DNA from: Clostridium sp. AM34-11AC
Lineage (GTDB): Bacteria > Bacillota > Clostridia > Lachnospirales > Lachnospiraceae
NCBI RefSeq assembly: GCF_003435375.1
Contig: NZ_QWGL01000001.1
Coordinates: 496,001 to 560,000, forward strand
DNA: 64,000 bases
Reading direction: 5' to 3'
Shown: positions 8,437 to 16,204 of the stretch, in pieces
How positions within the stretch are numbered: position 1 is the first letter of the stretch
Layout of the letters: each line of letters begins with the position of its first letter
Notes under the pieces: model-generated
The model's database searches: none
What the model saw: only the letters and a program-made list of their open reading frames with translations
What the model was told of the DNA's origin: nothing
Made by a program: the position numbers and the translations under genes

Positions 8437-10713
8437 CTACCGGATCGTCCGGGACAGAAGTTGGATCATGTCCTTTCCGTCCCAAACCAGATCCATCCAT
8501 AGTGTCTGCCCCACAGGGACGATCTGATGGGTACCGCGAAGCCTGTGATGCAGAACACATTCACGGAGTTCCTGCTTCTCCACGCCGAAATACACCAGGG
8601 CCTGTGTTTTTTCGGACACGGCAGAGATCCATTCTTCTCCGTTTTTCATATGATATTCCAGAAAGCTTCCAAACCGCATCCTTTGTTCCGAGGCTGTTCC
8701 GGGGATATCCTTCATTTCCGTGACATAAAGTCTGTTCTCGAATTTTCTGACCTTCACGATCCGCGCCCCGCCTGCTGCCAGCTCCCACAGATCACCATAT
8801 TTCACGCTGACCTTGTGCTCTGTGAGCCCATACCGCTTCGCAGTCTGGGCAAGTGCCTGCCAGAATCGCCCGGCCGCCGCTTCTCCCGTTTTTGGACAGC
8901 TCTCCCTCCAGAATACTGCCCGAGGACACGCGCAGGCGTTCTGATCCATGCTGAAGGTATCGTTGTAAAAACGCATTGCCGTCTCTGCCAGCCCCTCTTC
9001 CGACAGGGCAAGAACAGCATCCGCGTCAAACACAGCTATGGACGCGCGGTCCGGAAAAACGACCTCCGACGCTGACGGGCCGATCGGAATCTTCCGGATC
9101 TCTTCCACAGTCATATCACCGCCCCAGATCACCCGGCCGTCACACTCTCTGCTGAATTTCTCCGTTGCCTCCCGGTTTTCCCTCCCGTATGTGACAATGG
9201 AGATCCGTCGTTTCAGAACTTGAAATTCCGGCAGTCCCAAAAGCTCATCGATCAGCTCACAGACCTTTTCGCTTTCCGTGTTTCTTCGCGCCGACACCCG
9301 CACCCGGCAGGAATTTCCTGCCAGCAATCCGATCGCCATCGTGTATACAAACAGAAGCGGAACATTCGACGGTGCAATATGAAATGTTTGTCCCAGCCCA
9401 AGCCGGAAACCACAGTTTTCATACCGTTTTTTATAGCTTTCGAGGTTGGAACGCCTGAGCCAGAATCCGAGAGAACGCATTTCCTCTCCGGACAACATTC
9501 TCGGAAGTTCCCGGATCCGCTCTGAGAGTGCCGATAGAAACTCCATGGTGGTCTCCTCAAACGGGATTTCCGGTACCGATGTGATCTCCATCTCACCTGC
9601 TAAAAGAGTGACCGCCTCATTCTCCCCACGAAGCTCTTTTCCTGTCTCAAACGTATCGCTGCAGCCCCGGATTTCCGCCTTTGGGATCCTGCCCGTGATC
9701 TTAATATATTTTCCTTTTCTTCCGCATGGGCAGTCATCCTCTCCAACGATCATGCCCTTATCTTCCGTCAGCACCGAATGGCCCGGATAGGACCAGGCCA
9801 TCGGTGTCAGGACCTGGATCACGCCCTCTGTTCCATTTTTGCAACAGGAAAAGTCTTCCATATTTCGGATCAGAACATCCGAATAGCTGCTCACATGCAG
9901 ATGACCGCACTCACATTCCATGTAGATGCAGCCGGTCTGCTCCGCCATTCCGTAATAATTCCGCACATCGAGAATCCCGCAGACTTCCCGGAGTCCGTCC
10001 CGGAATTTCTCTGCGGACACCGCCTCCTTCGTCAGCTTCTTCCAGCCGCCGCCATGGATCAGGAAACCATGTTCCAGATGAAGCCTGTGACCCGATCTTT
10101 TCAACGGCTCATAAAAATATTTCCAGACCATATAGGTAAACCCAAACACAAGGACCGGTCCGTCACCGGCCTTCTCAAGAAATGCCTCCACAGTCTCAAG
10201 ATCCAGAGACATATCTTCCTTCAGCGCGTAACAGCGTTTTGACCCGAAGATCGAAAATCCCAGAATCCCGGCTCCCCTCGCTGAAAACAGCGCCCGGTCC
10301 CGCAGGACATTCGGCGCGTCGATGATCAGCATCGGAATCCGCTTTTCCCCGATAAAATCGGCCATGATCCGCTGCAGTGTCTGCTGCTGCCAGGCTGCGG
10401 TCCGCTCATCCAGAACGATCTTTGAGGTCTTCTGTCCCGTAGTCCCAGAAGAGGCCACCGTCTTAAACACAGCTCCTGTGGGAACGCTTCGAAGCTCCAT
10501 CTCCTTAAACATGGATACCGGAACCATGGGAATTTCTTCTTCTCTCCGTTGGCTTCCCGACACATCCCCCAGCGCACTGCAGCACCGGTCATAGATCAGG
10601 CACCGGTTTCTGTGGCTGTCTGTCAGCTCACTGAGCATATCCGCGTAGATTTTTTTCTTCTCCTCCGCTCCCAGCTCATAGGGGCCGCGTTTTAAAAGCT
10701 CTTCATAATTCAT
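8437..10713 (-). CDS. LuxE-LuxC fusion: acyl-protein synthetase plus acyl-CoA/fatty-acyl reductase
   Basis: This 758-residue two-domain protein corresponds to two bioluminescence-type fatty acid reductase subunits joined in one chain. Residues 1-355 are LuxE-like: SSGTTG at 88-93, NYYGMAEQTG at 252-261, and Cys351 in EIRGCSDTFE at the place of the LuxE acyl-acceptor cysteine. Residues about 385-758 are LuxC-like: FHIAPSNVPLLF at 444-455 in the nucleotide-binding region and DQNACACPR with candidate catalytic Cys594. The expected chemistry is ATP-dependent acyl transfer to enzyme cysteines and NADPH reduction to an aldehyde. No luxA/luxB luciferase genes are present. ATG 10713 overlaps the stop of the upstream hydrolase gene, with GAGGGAA before it. 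LuxE- and LuxC-like genes usually occur separately. Confidence 0.88.
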   Translation of the reverse strand: MNYEELLKRGPYELGAEEKKKIYADMLSELTDSHRNRCLIYDRCCSALGDVSGSQRREEEIPMVPVSMFKEMELRSVPTGAVFKTVASSGTTGQKTSKIVLDERTAAWQQQTLQRIMADFIGEKRIPMLIIDAPNVLRDRALFSARGAGILGFSIFGSKRCYALKEDMSLDLETVEAFLEKAGDGPVLVFGFTYMVWKYFYEPLKRSGHRLHLEHGFLIHGGGWKKLTKEAVSAEKFRDGLREVCGILDVRNYYGMAEQTGCIYMECECGHLHVSSYSDVLIRNMEDFSCCKNGTEGVIQVLTPMAWSYPGHSVLTEDKGMIVGEDDCPCGRKGKYIKITGRIPKAEIRGCSDTFETGKELRGENEAVTLLAGEMEITSVPEIPFEETTMEFLSALSERIRELPRMLSGEEMRSLGFWLRRSNLESYKKRYENCGFRLGLGQTFHIAPSNVPLLFVYTMAIGLLAGNSCRVRVSARRNTESEKVCELIDELLGLPEFQVLKRRISIVTYGRENREATEKFSRECDGRVIWGGDMTVEEIRKIPIGPSASEVVFPDRASIAVFDADAVLALSEEGLAETAMRFYNDTFSMDQNACACPRAVFWRESCPKTGEAAAGRFWQALAQTAKRYGLTEHKVSVKYGDLWELAAGGARIVKVRKFENRLYVTEMKDIPGTASEQRMRFGSFLEYHMKNGEEWISAVSEKTQALVYFGVEKQELRECVLHHRLRGTHQIVPVGQTLWMDLVWDGKDMIQLLSRTIR

Positions 10714-11374
10714 GAAATTCCCTCACCTCCCTGTTCATCCGGAACGGCTCTCCGTGTCCCGGAAAGATCCATGTCCCATCCGGAATCGTTTTCAGCCAGG
10801 GTTTCGCGTATTTTTCATATGCATCCCCATCTCCTCCCGGCAGTCTCGTAACGACCCTGTCCCCAGGAAGAAGATAGTCCCCGCAAAAGATACATCCGTC
10901 ATATCGGATCACCATACTCCCGGGGGTATGCCCCGGAAGCGGGATCAGCTCCAGCTGCCTTGTTGCAAATTTGCAACAGATCCGGTCCGTAAATGTCAGA
11001 TCCGCCTTCCGGCACTGAAACGGCGGATAATGTACAAGTTTCTTTTCCCCGCTTTTAAAGTACAAAAATGTCTCCATCATGCGGGACATATTTCTCGTCT
11101 GGTTCCCGATTCCCGCGCTGCAGGCCTCCGTTGCCGCCACTGTCACCGGATATGTCCTCCGGAGTTCATTTAATCCGCCGATGTGGTCACAATGTTCATG
11201 GGTCAGAAGGACCAGCCCCGGCATCAGGCCCCATTTCTGCAGCAGCTCCCGAATCGCTGTAAAATCGTTCGGATCGATGATCATACATTTGTCCTCTTCC
11301 CGGATCACATAGCAGTTGCTCTCCGTCACCGGTTCCACGATCCGGAAGATCCGGTCCGGATATGGATTATTCAA
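10703..11374 (-). CDS. metallo-beta-lactamase-fold hydrolase
   Basis: This 223-residue protein has the metal motif HEHCDH at residues 59-64, a later conserved His in PLPGHTPGSM, Asp in IFCGDYLLPGD and a final His in IFPGHGEP. This is the glyoxalase II-like binuclear metal site. Such small enzymes hydrolyse thioesters, lactones or phosphodiesters in the cytoplasm. The start appears to be TTG 11374, overlapping the end of the acyl carrier protein gene, with GGGG about 6 bases upstream. The carrier-protein and LuxE-LuxC neighbours make an acyl-thioesterase role attractive, but the fold alone cannot prove it. Confidence 0.87.
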   Translation of the reverse strand: MNNPYPDRIFRIVEPVTESNCYVIREEDKCMIIDPNDFTAIRELLQKWGLMPGLVLLTHEHCDHIGGLNELRRTYPVTVAATEACSAGIGNQTRNMSRMMETFLYFKSGEKKLVHYPPFQCRKADLTFTDRICCKFATRQLELIPLPGHTPGSMVIRYDGCIFCGDYLLPGDRVVTRLPGGDGDAYEKYAKPWLKTIPDGTWIFPGHGEPFRMNREVREFHEL

Positions 11375-11606
11375 TCGTTACCCCGTATCGTCCAAGAACT
11401 TCTTTTCCCTTTTCATAGGACGTGAAATCCAGAACATCCGGCGTATCCATATGAATATCGAACGCCTCTTCCAGCTCCCCTACAAGATCCATATGTCCGA
11501 TCGAATCCCAGAGCGGAATTCCGCGGTACTTTAAGCCCGGAAGCTCCTCCTCTGTCTTGTGAAACATTCCGATAAAGATTTTGTTGTATTTTTCAAGATT
11601 TGTCAT
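11367..11606 (-). CDS. acyl carrier protein
   Basis: This small acidic carrier protein of 79 residues starts MTNLEKYNKIF. The phosphopantetheine site is Ser35 in PLWDSIGHMDLVGELEEAF, the DSxGHM form seen in dedicated, non-FabD-type carriers. I chose ATG 11606, preceded by CGAGGG. An in-frame ATG at 11651 would add 15 residues of non-conserved sequence. It sits between the MaoC fusion and the hydrolase in the seven-gene operon and overlaps the hydrolase start. It probably carries the acyl group that the ligase loads, the MaoC and crotonase proteins modify and the LuxE-LuxC fusion reduces. That order is inference. Confidence 0.88.
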   Translation of the reverse strand: MTNLEKYNKIFIGMFHKTEEELPGLKYRGIPLWDSIGHMDLVGELEEAFDIHMDTPDVLDFTSYEKGKEVLGRYGVTIE

Positions 11607-11685
11607 TGTATTTGCCCTCGCTTGATTCTTTATATTTTTGATCTCTGCCATGAAATATCTCTTGTCTCATTGCATCAAAAAGATT

Positions 11686-11727
11686 GTGCCTTTTGTGTAA
11701 CAGGGAATTTCCTAATTACATAAAAAC
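11686..11727. repeat. mosaic intergenic repeat, copy 2 (degenerate hairpin only)
   Basis: GTGCC-TTTTGTGTAACAGGGAATTTCCT and the closing TACATAAAAA match the right-hand hairpin module of the repeats at 3472 and 56731, but the hairpin is shortened. It lies in the 105-bp gap between the MaoC fusion gene and the ACP gene, and its 3' end overlaps the MaoC fusion stop codon. Confidence 0.6.
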
Positions 11728-12467
11728 AGCTCCTTCGACATGAACTGTCTGCATTCTGCCCATACCACCGTCTCATGATCCTGGTTTTCACACACTCCGG
11801 AAAACGTCCCGATGTAACCGTCCTCCCGTTCCTTACAGGCTGTAAATGTCACCTTTGCGGTGATCATATCCCCGTAAAAAACAGGCTTCAAAAACCGCAC
11901 CTGCTCTTCGATAAAGACAGTCCCCTCACCCGGAAGCTTCGTGCCCATCACCGTTGAGATCAGGCTTGCCGCCAGAACACCGTGAACCACCGGCTTTCCG
12001 TAAGGCGTTTTTTTCGCGAATTCCGCATCCGTGTGAAGTCTGCTGTAATCTCCGGTGAGCGCCGCAAACCTGTCCACGTCATCCTTAAAGAACGTCTTTG
12101 TAACCTCTGCCGTGTCACCGATGCGAACATGGATTCTACTGTCTGTCATTTCTCCCGGCATCGCGTCTTTTCTGCCGCAAACTTCCACGTTTTTTTTCGC
12201 TTCCCTGTCCTGCTCCAGATACGTCTTTACCTCAGAAAAGCTCCGCTCCGTCGGGAGAAGAAACAGCTTTTTCTTTGGTGTAAGCCCATCCACTGACGCA
12301 CAGGCCCGGACGCAGCCGCAGACAACAAGTCCGATCTCGCATTCTTTCATGTCCCCGGCTGCAAAGTCAAACTCATGTTCCGGATATTGTTCCTGCAGGC
12401 GTTTTACCTGCCGTCCCCTGTTGTATACAGGATTGCAGCCGCCACAGTATTTGATGCCGATCCTCAT
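11712..12467 (-). CDS. Cys-rich (CGGCNP) domain fused to MaoC-type (R)-enoyl hydratase
   Basis: This 251-residue fusion has a Cys-rich N-terminal part (about 1-95): KYCGGCNPVYNR (Cys8, Cys11), Cys43, and VVCGCVRAC (Cys50, Cys52, Cys56). The spacing suggests metal or Fe-S binding, though it is not a family I can name with certainty. Residues about 112-251 form a MaoC hot-dog domain with the hydratase dyad in GDYSRLHTD (Asp140, His145) and the following FAKKTPYGKPVVHGVL. It should add or remove water across an enoyl thioester, on CoA or the neighbouring ACP. ATG 12467 overlaps the upstream stop as ATGA, which implies translational coupling. Confidence 0.85.
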   Translation of the reverse strand: MRIGIKYCGGCNPVYNRGRQVKRLQEQYPEHEFDFAAGDMKECEIGLVVCGCVRACASVDGLTPKKKLFLLPTERSFSEVKTYLEQDREAKKNVEVCGRKDAMPGEMTDSRIHVRIGDTAEVTKTFFKDDVDRFAALTGDYSRLHTDAEFAKKTPYGKPVVHGVLAASLISTVMGTKLPGEGTVFIEEQVRFLKPVFYGDMITAKVTFTACKEREDGYIGTFSGVCENQDHETVVWAECRQFMSKELFLCN

Positions 12468-12760
12468 ATGCATTCCTGCGCTTCATGGTTATGATTCAGA
12501 AGCTTTCTCGCGAAATCCAGAAGCTCCGGACTGATCTCATTGACGAGAACAACCTCCTTCACCTCCGGAATCTCTTTCTGGACCTCTGCCGCAATCAGTT
12601 CCTCCGTTGTCAATCTCGCTGACGGACATCCGGAACAGTGTCCGGTCAGGCGGATCTTTAAAACTCCATCCGCGTACTCTACGATCTGTACGTCGCCCTC
12701 ATGGGATAACAGCGCCGGACGGACCTTCTTTTCCAATACTTCATCGATTCTTTCTATCAT
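12464..12760 (-). CDS. NifU C-terminal-domain (Nfu-type) Fe-S protein
   Basis: This 98-residue protein begins MIERIDEVLEKKVRPAL and has the CxxC pair of NifU/Nfu C-terminal domains, HCSGCPSARL (Cys42, Cys45). Such proteins bind or deliver Fe-S clusters. ATG 12760 has an ideal AGGAGG 7-8 bases upstream; the longer reading frame to 12829 starts inside the predicted leader. It is the first gene of the minus-strand sigma-54 operon. The divergent operon encodes a [4Fe-4S] dehydratase and the next gene has a Cys-rich domain. Cluster supply to one of them is a plausible role. Confidence 0.88.
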   Translation of the reverse strand: MIERIDEVLEKKVRPALLSHEGDVQIVEYADGVLKIRLTGHCSGCPSARLTTEELIAAEVQKEIPEVKEVVLVNEISPELLDFARKLLNHNHEAQECI

Positions 12761-12806
12761 TGTGATACCTCCTGATCTGCCCTCGAAAGACCGGGGTCTT
12801 TTTCGT

Positions 12807-12824
12807 TGTTCCGAATCCGGAACA
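12807..12824. promoter_or_regulatory. palindrome GTTCCG-N4-CGGAAC downstream of the left sigma-54 start
   Basis: TGTTCCG-AATC-CGGAACA lies about 25-42 bases into the predicted leader of the seven-gene operon. A second copy with the same arms lies at 13279-13294, just downstream of the opposite promoter. The pair could be operators for one regulator or matching RNA hairpins. Confidence 0.5.
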
Positions 12825-12859
12825 CACACAGCGCTCCGAATTCTTTGTCCTTAGTTATG

Positions 12860-12876
12860 AGCAATTTTTATGCCAA
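12860..12876 (-). promoter_or_regulatory. sigma-54 (-24/-12) promoter for the seven-gene acyl operon
   Basis: On the minus strand the sequence is TTGGCATAAAAATTGCT. It has the invariant GG and GC exactly 10 bases apart and fits the RpoN consensus (TTGGCAC-N5-TTGCT). Transcription would start near 12849, about 90 bases before the NifU-like gene. A CCGGTT-N7-AACCGG inverted repeat at 12882-12900 lies just upstream. Its sequence CCCGGTTTTCAGG recurs exactly at 12920-12932. Confidence 0.75.
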
Positions 12877-13003
12877 TCACCCCGGTTTTCAGGGAACCGG
12901 ATCGTCCGTCCACGAACTGCCCGGTTTTCAGGCCTTTCATCCGCGTGCCATATTCCATTTTTCTTTATCTCAGTGATTCTCATTCCATATCCCGGTGCCT
13001 TTC

Positions 13004-13021
13004 TGTTGCGTTTTTGCAACA
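13004..13021. promoter_or_regulatory. candidate upstream activator site between divergent sigma-54 promoters
   Basis: TGTTGC-GTTTTT-GCAACA is a perfect inverted repeat. It lies about 130 bases from the left -24 element and 230 bases from the right one, within the usual enhancer distances. A GCAACA half site follows at 13044. GCAACA also occurs in the mosaic repeat family, so this may be a repeat remnant. The remaining part of the 663-bp gap is AT-rich with no gene. Confidence 0.35.
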
Positions 13022-13248
13022 AGCGACAATTTATTTCATTTATGCAACAGATTTTTCCGGAAATCGTGGAGAAAATCCCTGTTCTGGTCCCGGATCTCCG
13101 GTTACTTCCGTCAGGATTCTGTTCGATCATATTTCATTTCTTTTTTTATTTTTATTTCCTGTCATTCTTTTCTTCCTTAATATATTCTTTCTGGCCATCT
13201 CCCGAAAAAAATAAATTTCCCAAAAATCTCCCTCCCGCTTTTGTAACT

Positions 13249-13265
13249 TTGGCACATGGATTGCT
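13249..13265 (+). promoter_or_regulatory. sigma-54 (-24/-12) promoter for abfD operon
   Basis: TTGGCACATGGATTGCT matches the RpoN consensus at essentially every position, with GG and GC 10 bases apart. The predicted start near 13276 gives a leader of about 148 bases before abfD. Confidence 0.85.
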
Positions 13266-13278
13266 TTATAGTAGGTCA

Positions 13279-13294
13279 GTTCCGAAAACGGAAC
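13279..13294. promoter_or_regulatory. palindrome GTTCCG-N4-CGGAAC at the abfD transcript 5' end
   Basis: GTTCCG-AAAA-CGGAAC begins a few bases after the predicted start of transcription. Its arms and flanks (GGAACACA) match the palindrome at 12807-12824 beside the divergent promoter. Confidence 0.5.
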
Positions 13295-13423
13295 ACAAGA
13301 GCTTATGAATTCCAAAAAGGACCTGCAAACCAGAAGTCCTTCGGATGTATAGCAGCTACTCACAAAAACTTATCAGGAAAGGATGCAGCCGCAACGAAAA
13401 TGGCTGCGAAGGGAAGATGTGTT

Positions 13424-14875
13424 ATGGCATTAATGACAGGCGAACAGTATGTAGAGAGCATGAGAAAATTGAATCTTCAGGTTTATATGTTTGGTAAGAA
13501 GATCGAAAATCCAGTTGACGATCCGATCCTCCGTCCGTCCTTAAACTCTGTAAAAGCAACCTACGATCTGGCTCAGGATCCGGAGTACGCAGACTTAATG
13601 ACTGCAAAATCCATTCTTACAGGTGAGACCATCAACCGTTTCACACATATCCATCAGAGCACCGATGACCTGATCAAGAAGGTTAAAATGCAGAGACTCT
13701 GTGGACAGAAGACCGCAGCCTGTTTCCAGCGCTGTGTCGGCATGGACGCGTTCAACGCCGTTTACAGCACAACCTATGAGACAGATGAAAAGTACGGAAC
13801 ACATTACCATGAGAACTTCAAGAAATTCCTCCAGTACGTTCAGGAGCATGACTACACCGTTGACGGCGCTATGACAGACCCGAAGGGTGACCGTTCCCTT
13901 CCGCCGCACTTACAGGCAGATCCGGATCTTTACTTAAGAGTCGTTGAGAGAAGACCGGACGGAATCGTTGTCCGCGGCGCGAAAGCTCACCAGACAGGTT
14001 TCGTAAACTCTCACGAGGTTATCGTAATGCCGACACAGGCGATGGGCGAGGACGACAAGGACTACGCAGTTGCATTCGCAGTTCCGACAGACGCAAAGGG
14101 CATCTTCATGATCGTCGGCCGTCAGTCCTGTGATACAAGAAAGCTTGAAGGCAGCGAGATCGATGTAGGAAACTCCCAGTTCGGTGGAACAGAGGCTCTC
14201 GTAATCTTTGATGATGTATTCGTACCGAATGACCGTATCTTCTTAAACGGCGAGAACGAGTTCGCAGGTGTTCTGGTTGAGCGTTTCGCAGGTTACCACA
14301 GACAGTCCTACGGCGGATGTAAGGTTGGTGTCGGCGATGTCCTGATCGGTGCTGCTGCCGTTGCCGCAGACTTCAACGGTGCTCAGAAGGCATCCCATAT
14401 CAAGGACAAGCTCATCGAGATGACTCACTTAAATGAGACACTTTACTGCTGTGGTATTGCATGCTCCGCAGAGGGCCGTCCGACAAAATCCGGCAACTAC
14501 CTGATCGACCTTCTTCTCGCAAACGTCTGCAAACAGAATGTTACAAGATTCCCGTACGAGATCGCTCGTCTTGCAGAGGATATCGCCGGTGGTCTTATGG
14601 TTACCGCACCGTCCGAGAAAGACTTAAAGGATCCGTTCCTGGGCAAGTATGTTGACAAATATTTCCGCGGTGTAAACGCTGTTTCCACAGAAAACCGTCT
14701 CCGCATCATGAGACTCATCGAGAACCTGACTCTTGGCGCAGCCGCTGTCGGATACCGCACAGAGTCCATGCACGGCGCAGGTTCCCCACAGGCACAGAGA
14801 ATCATGATCTCCCGTCAGGGCAACCTCGCAATGAAGAAGAAACTTGCGAAAGATATCGCAAAAATCACAGAATAA
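13424..14875 (+). CDS. abfD: 4-hydroxybutyryl-CoA dehydratase / vinylacetyl-CoA delta-isomerase
   Basis: This 483-residue flavin and [4Fe-4S] enzyme converts 4-hydroxybutyryl-CoA to crotonyl-CoA through vinylacetyl-CoA. All four cluster ligands of the Clostridium aminobutyricum enzyme have counterparts: Cys100 and Cys104 in AACFQRCVGMDAF, and His292 and Cys299 in YHRQSYGGCKVG. The protein is close to AbfD along its whole length, for example GAMTDPKGDRSLPP and AGSPQAQRIMISRQGN. I chose ATG 13424, which gives MALMTGEQYVES as in the family, with AAGGGAAG upstream. The frame stays open to 13256, but that part lies in the promoter and leader. It is the first gene of a sigma-54-controlled operon with the CoA-transferase and a permease. 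Confidence 0.95.
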   Translation: MALMTGEQYVESMRKLNLQVYMFGKKIENPVDDPILRPSLNSVKATYDLAQDPEYADLMTAKSILTGETINRFTHIHQSTDDLIKKVKMQRLCGQKTAACFQRCVGMDAFNAVYSTTYETDEKYGTHYHENFKKFLQYVQEHDYTVDGAMTDPKGDRSLPPHLQADPDLYLRVVERRPDGIVVRGAKAHQTGFVNSHEVIVMPTQAMGEDDKDYAVAFAVPTDAKGIFMIVGRQSCDTRKLEGSEIDVGNSQFGGTEALVIFDDVFVPNDRIFLNGENEFAGVLVERFAGYHRQSYGGCKVGVGDVLIGAAAVAADFNGAQKASHIKDKLIEMTHLNETLYCCGIACSAEGRPTKSGNYLIDLLLANVCKQNVTRFPYEIARLAEDIAGGLMVTAPSEKDLKDPFLGKYVDKYFRGVNAVSTENRLRIMRLIENLTLGAAAVGYRTESMHGAGSPQAQRIMISRQGNLAMKKKLAKDIAKITE

Positions 14876-14893
14876 TAACGGGAGGTATCTTCC

Positions 14894-16204
14894 ATGAGTT
14901 GGGAAAACGAATATAAATCTAAGCTCACCACTGCCGAAAAGGCAGTGGAGCTTATTAAATCCGGCAACCGCGTTGTGATCGGCCATGCCTGCGCAGAGCC
15001 GTCCTATCTGGTAGACGCAATGGTTGCAAATGCGGAAAGCTACCACGATGTAGAGATCGTCCACATGGTCGCTATGGGAAAAGCCGGTTATGCACAGCCG
15101 GGAATGGAATCCCATTTCCGCCACAACGCTCTTTTCGTTGGCGGCACTACAAGAAAAGCAGTCGCAGAGGGCCGCGGTGACTATACTCCGTGCTTCTTCT
15201 ACCGCATTCCATCATTATTTACAAACGGAAGTCTCCCGGTCGATGTAGCGCTCGTTCAGGCTACTCCGCCGGATGAAAATGGAAACATGAGTCTCGGAAT
15301 TTCCATCGACTACACACTTCCTGCAGCAAGAGCCGCAAAAAGCGTAATCGTTCAGGTAAACCATGAGCTCCCGAGAACCGGCGGTGACAGCTGCATCAAT
15401 GCATCAGACGCAAATATTGCCGCGATCGTGGAGCATGATGCCCCGATCATTGAACTCGCTCCGCCGAAGATCGGCGATGTGGAGCGCGCCATCGGCGCAA
15501 ACTGCGCATCCCTGATCCATGACGGTGATACCCTTCAGCTTGGGATCGGCGCAATTCCGGACGCTGTTCTTCTCTTCTTAACAGAAAAGAAAGACCTCGG
15601 CATCCACTCTGAGATGTTCTCCGACGGCGTTGTGGAACTGGTTGAAAAAGGTGTTATCACGAACACAAAGAAAAAGACCCATGTCGGCAAGTTTGTCGCA
15701 AACTTCTTAATGGGTACAAAGAGACTTTACGATTTCGTCAACAACAATCCGGATGTTGAGATGTATCCGGTTGATTATGTAAACAATCCGGTCGTTGTCA
15801 TGAAGGAAGACAACATTGTCTCCATCAACTCCTGCGTCCAGATCGACCTGATGGGACAGGCCGCTTCCGAGACTATCGGATATACCCAGATCTCCGGTGT
15901 CGGAGGTCAGGTGGATTTCGTCCGCGGTGCTGCCATGGCAAAGAATGGCCGTTCCATTCTCGCCTTCCCGTCCACAGCCGCGAAGGGAACCGTTTCCAAG
16001 ATTGTTCCGCTGCTTGACGAAGGCGCAGCCGTTACAACCTCCAGAAATGACGTGGATTACGTCATCACGGAATATGGTATAGCAAAATTGTCCGGAAAGA
16101 CCTTAAAACAGCGTGCGCATGCTCTGATCGAGATCGCCCACCCGAATTTCCGCGACGAATTAAAGAAAGTTTACGAGGAGCGGTTCCACTGTTCCTATGA
16201 GTAA
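14894..16204 (+). CDS. abfT: 4-hydroxybutyrate CoA-transferase
   Basis: This 436-residue family I-type CoA-transferase is related to acetyl-CoA hydrolases/transferases. The catalytic glutamate is Glu240 in LGIHSEMFSDGVVEL, and the glycine-rich block ISGVGGQVDFVRGA is intact. Length (438 in C. aminobutyricum AbfT) and many segments agree with the 4-hydroxybutyrate enzyme, which moves CoA from acetyl-CoA or butyryl-CoA to 4-hydroxybutyrate. GGGAGG precedes the start, 18 bases after abfD, so both are co-transcribed. Together they take 4-hydroxybutyrate to crotonyl-CoA. Related butyrate:acetyl-CoA transferases are the main alternative, but the abfD neighbour argues against them. Confidence 0.9.
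   Translation: MSWENEYKSKLTTAEKAVELIKSGNRVVIGHACAEPSYLVDAMVANAESYHDVEIVHMVAMGKAGYAQPGMESHFRHNALFVGGTTRKAVAEGRGDYTPCFFYRIPSLFTNGSLPVDVALVQATPPDENGNMSLGISIDYTLPAARAAKSVIVQVNHELPRTGGDSCINASDANIAAIVEHDAPIIELAPPKIGDVERAIGANCASLIHDGDTLQLGIGAIPDAVLLFLTEKKDLGIHSEMFSDGVVELVEKGVITNTKKKTHVGKFVANFLMGTKRLYDFVNNNPDVEMYPVDYVNNPVVVMKEDNIVSINSCVQIDLMGQAASETIGYTQISGVGGQVDFVRGAAMAKNGRSILAFPSTAAKGTVSKIVPLLDEGAAVTTSRNDVDYVITEYGIAKLSGKTLKQRAHALIEIAHPNFRDELKKVYEERFHCSYE

Noticed and set aside
8437..10713. Bioluminescence (lux) operon
   Set aside because: Only LuxE- and LuxC-like domains are present. No luxA/luxB luciferase or luxD gene is in the window, so light production is not supported.
10968..10985. TTGCAAATTTGCAACAG inside the hydrolase gene as an activator site
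   Set aside because: It lies within a conserved coding sequence and far from both sigma-54 promoters; chance or codon-driven.
13256..13423. N-terminal 56-codon extension of abfD
   Set aside because: It overlaps the -24/-12 promoter and the predicted start site, lacks a ribosome site and has no counterpart in the family.
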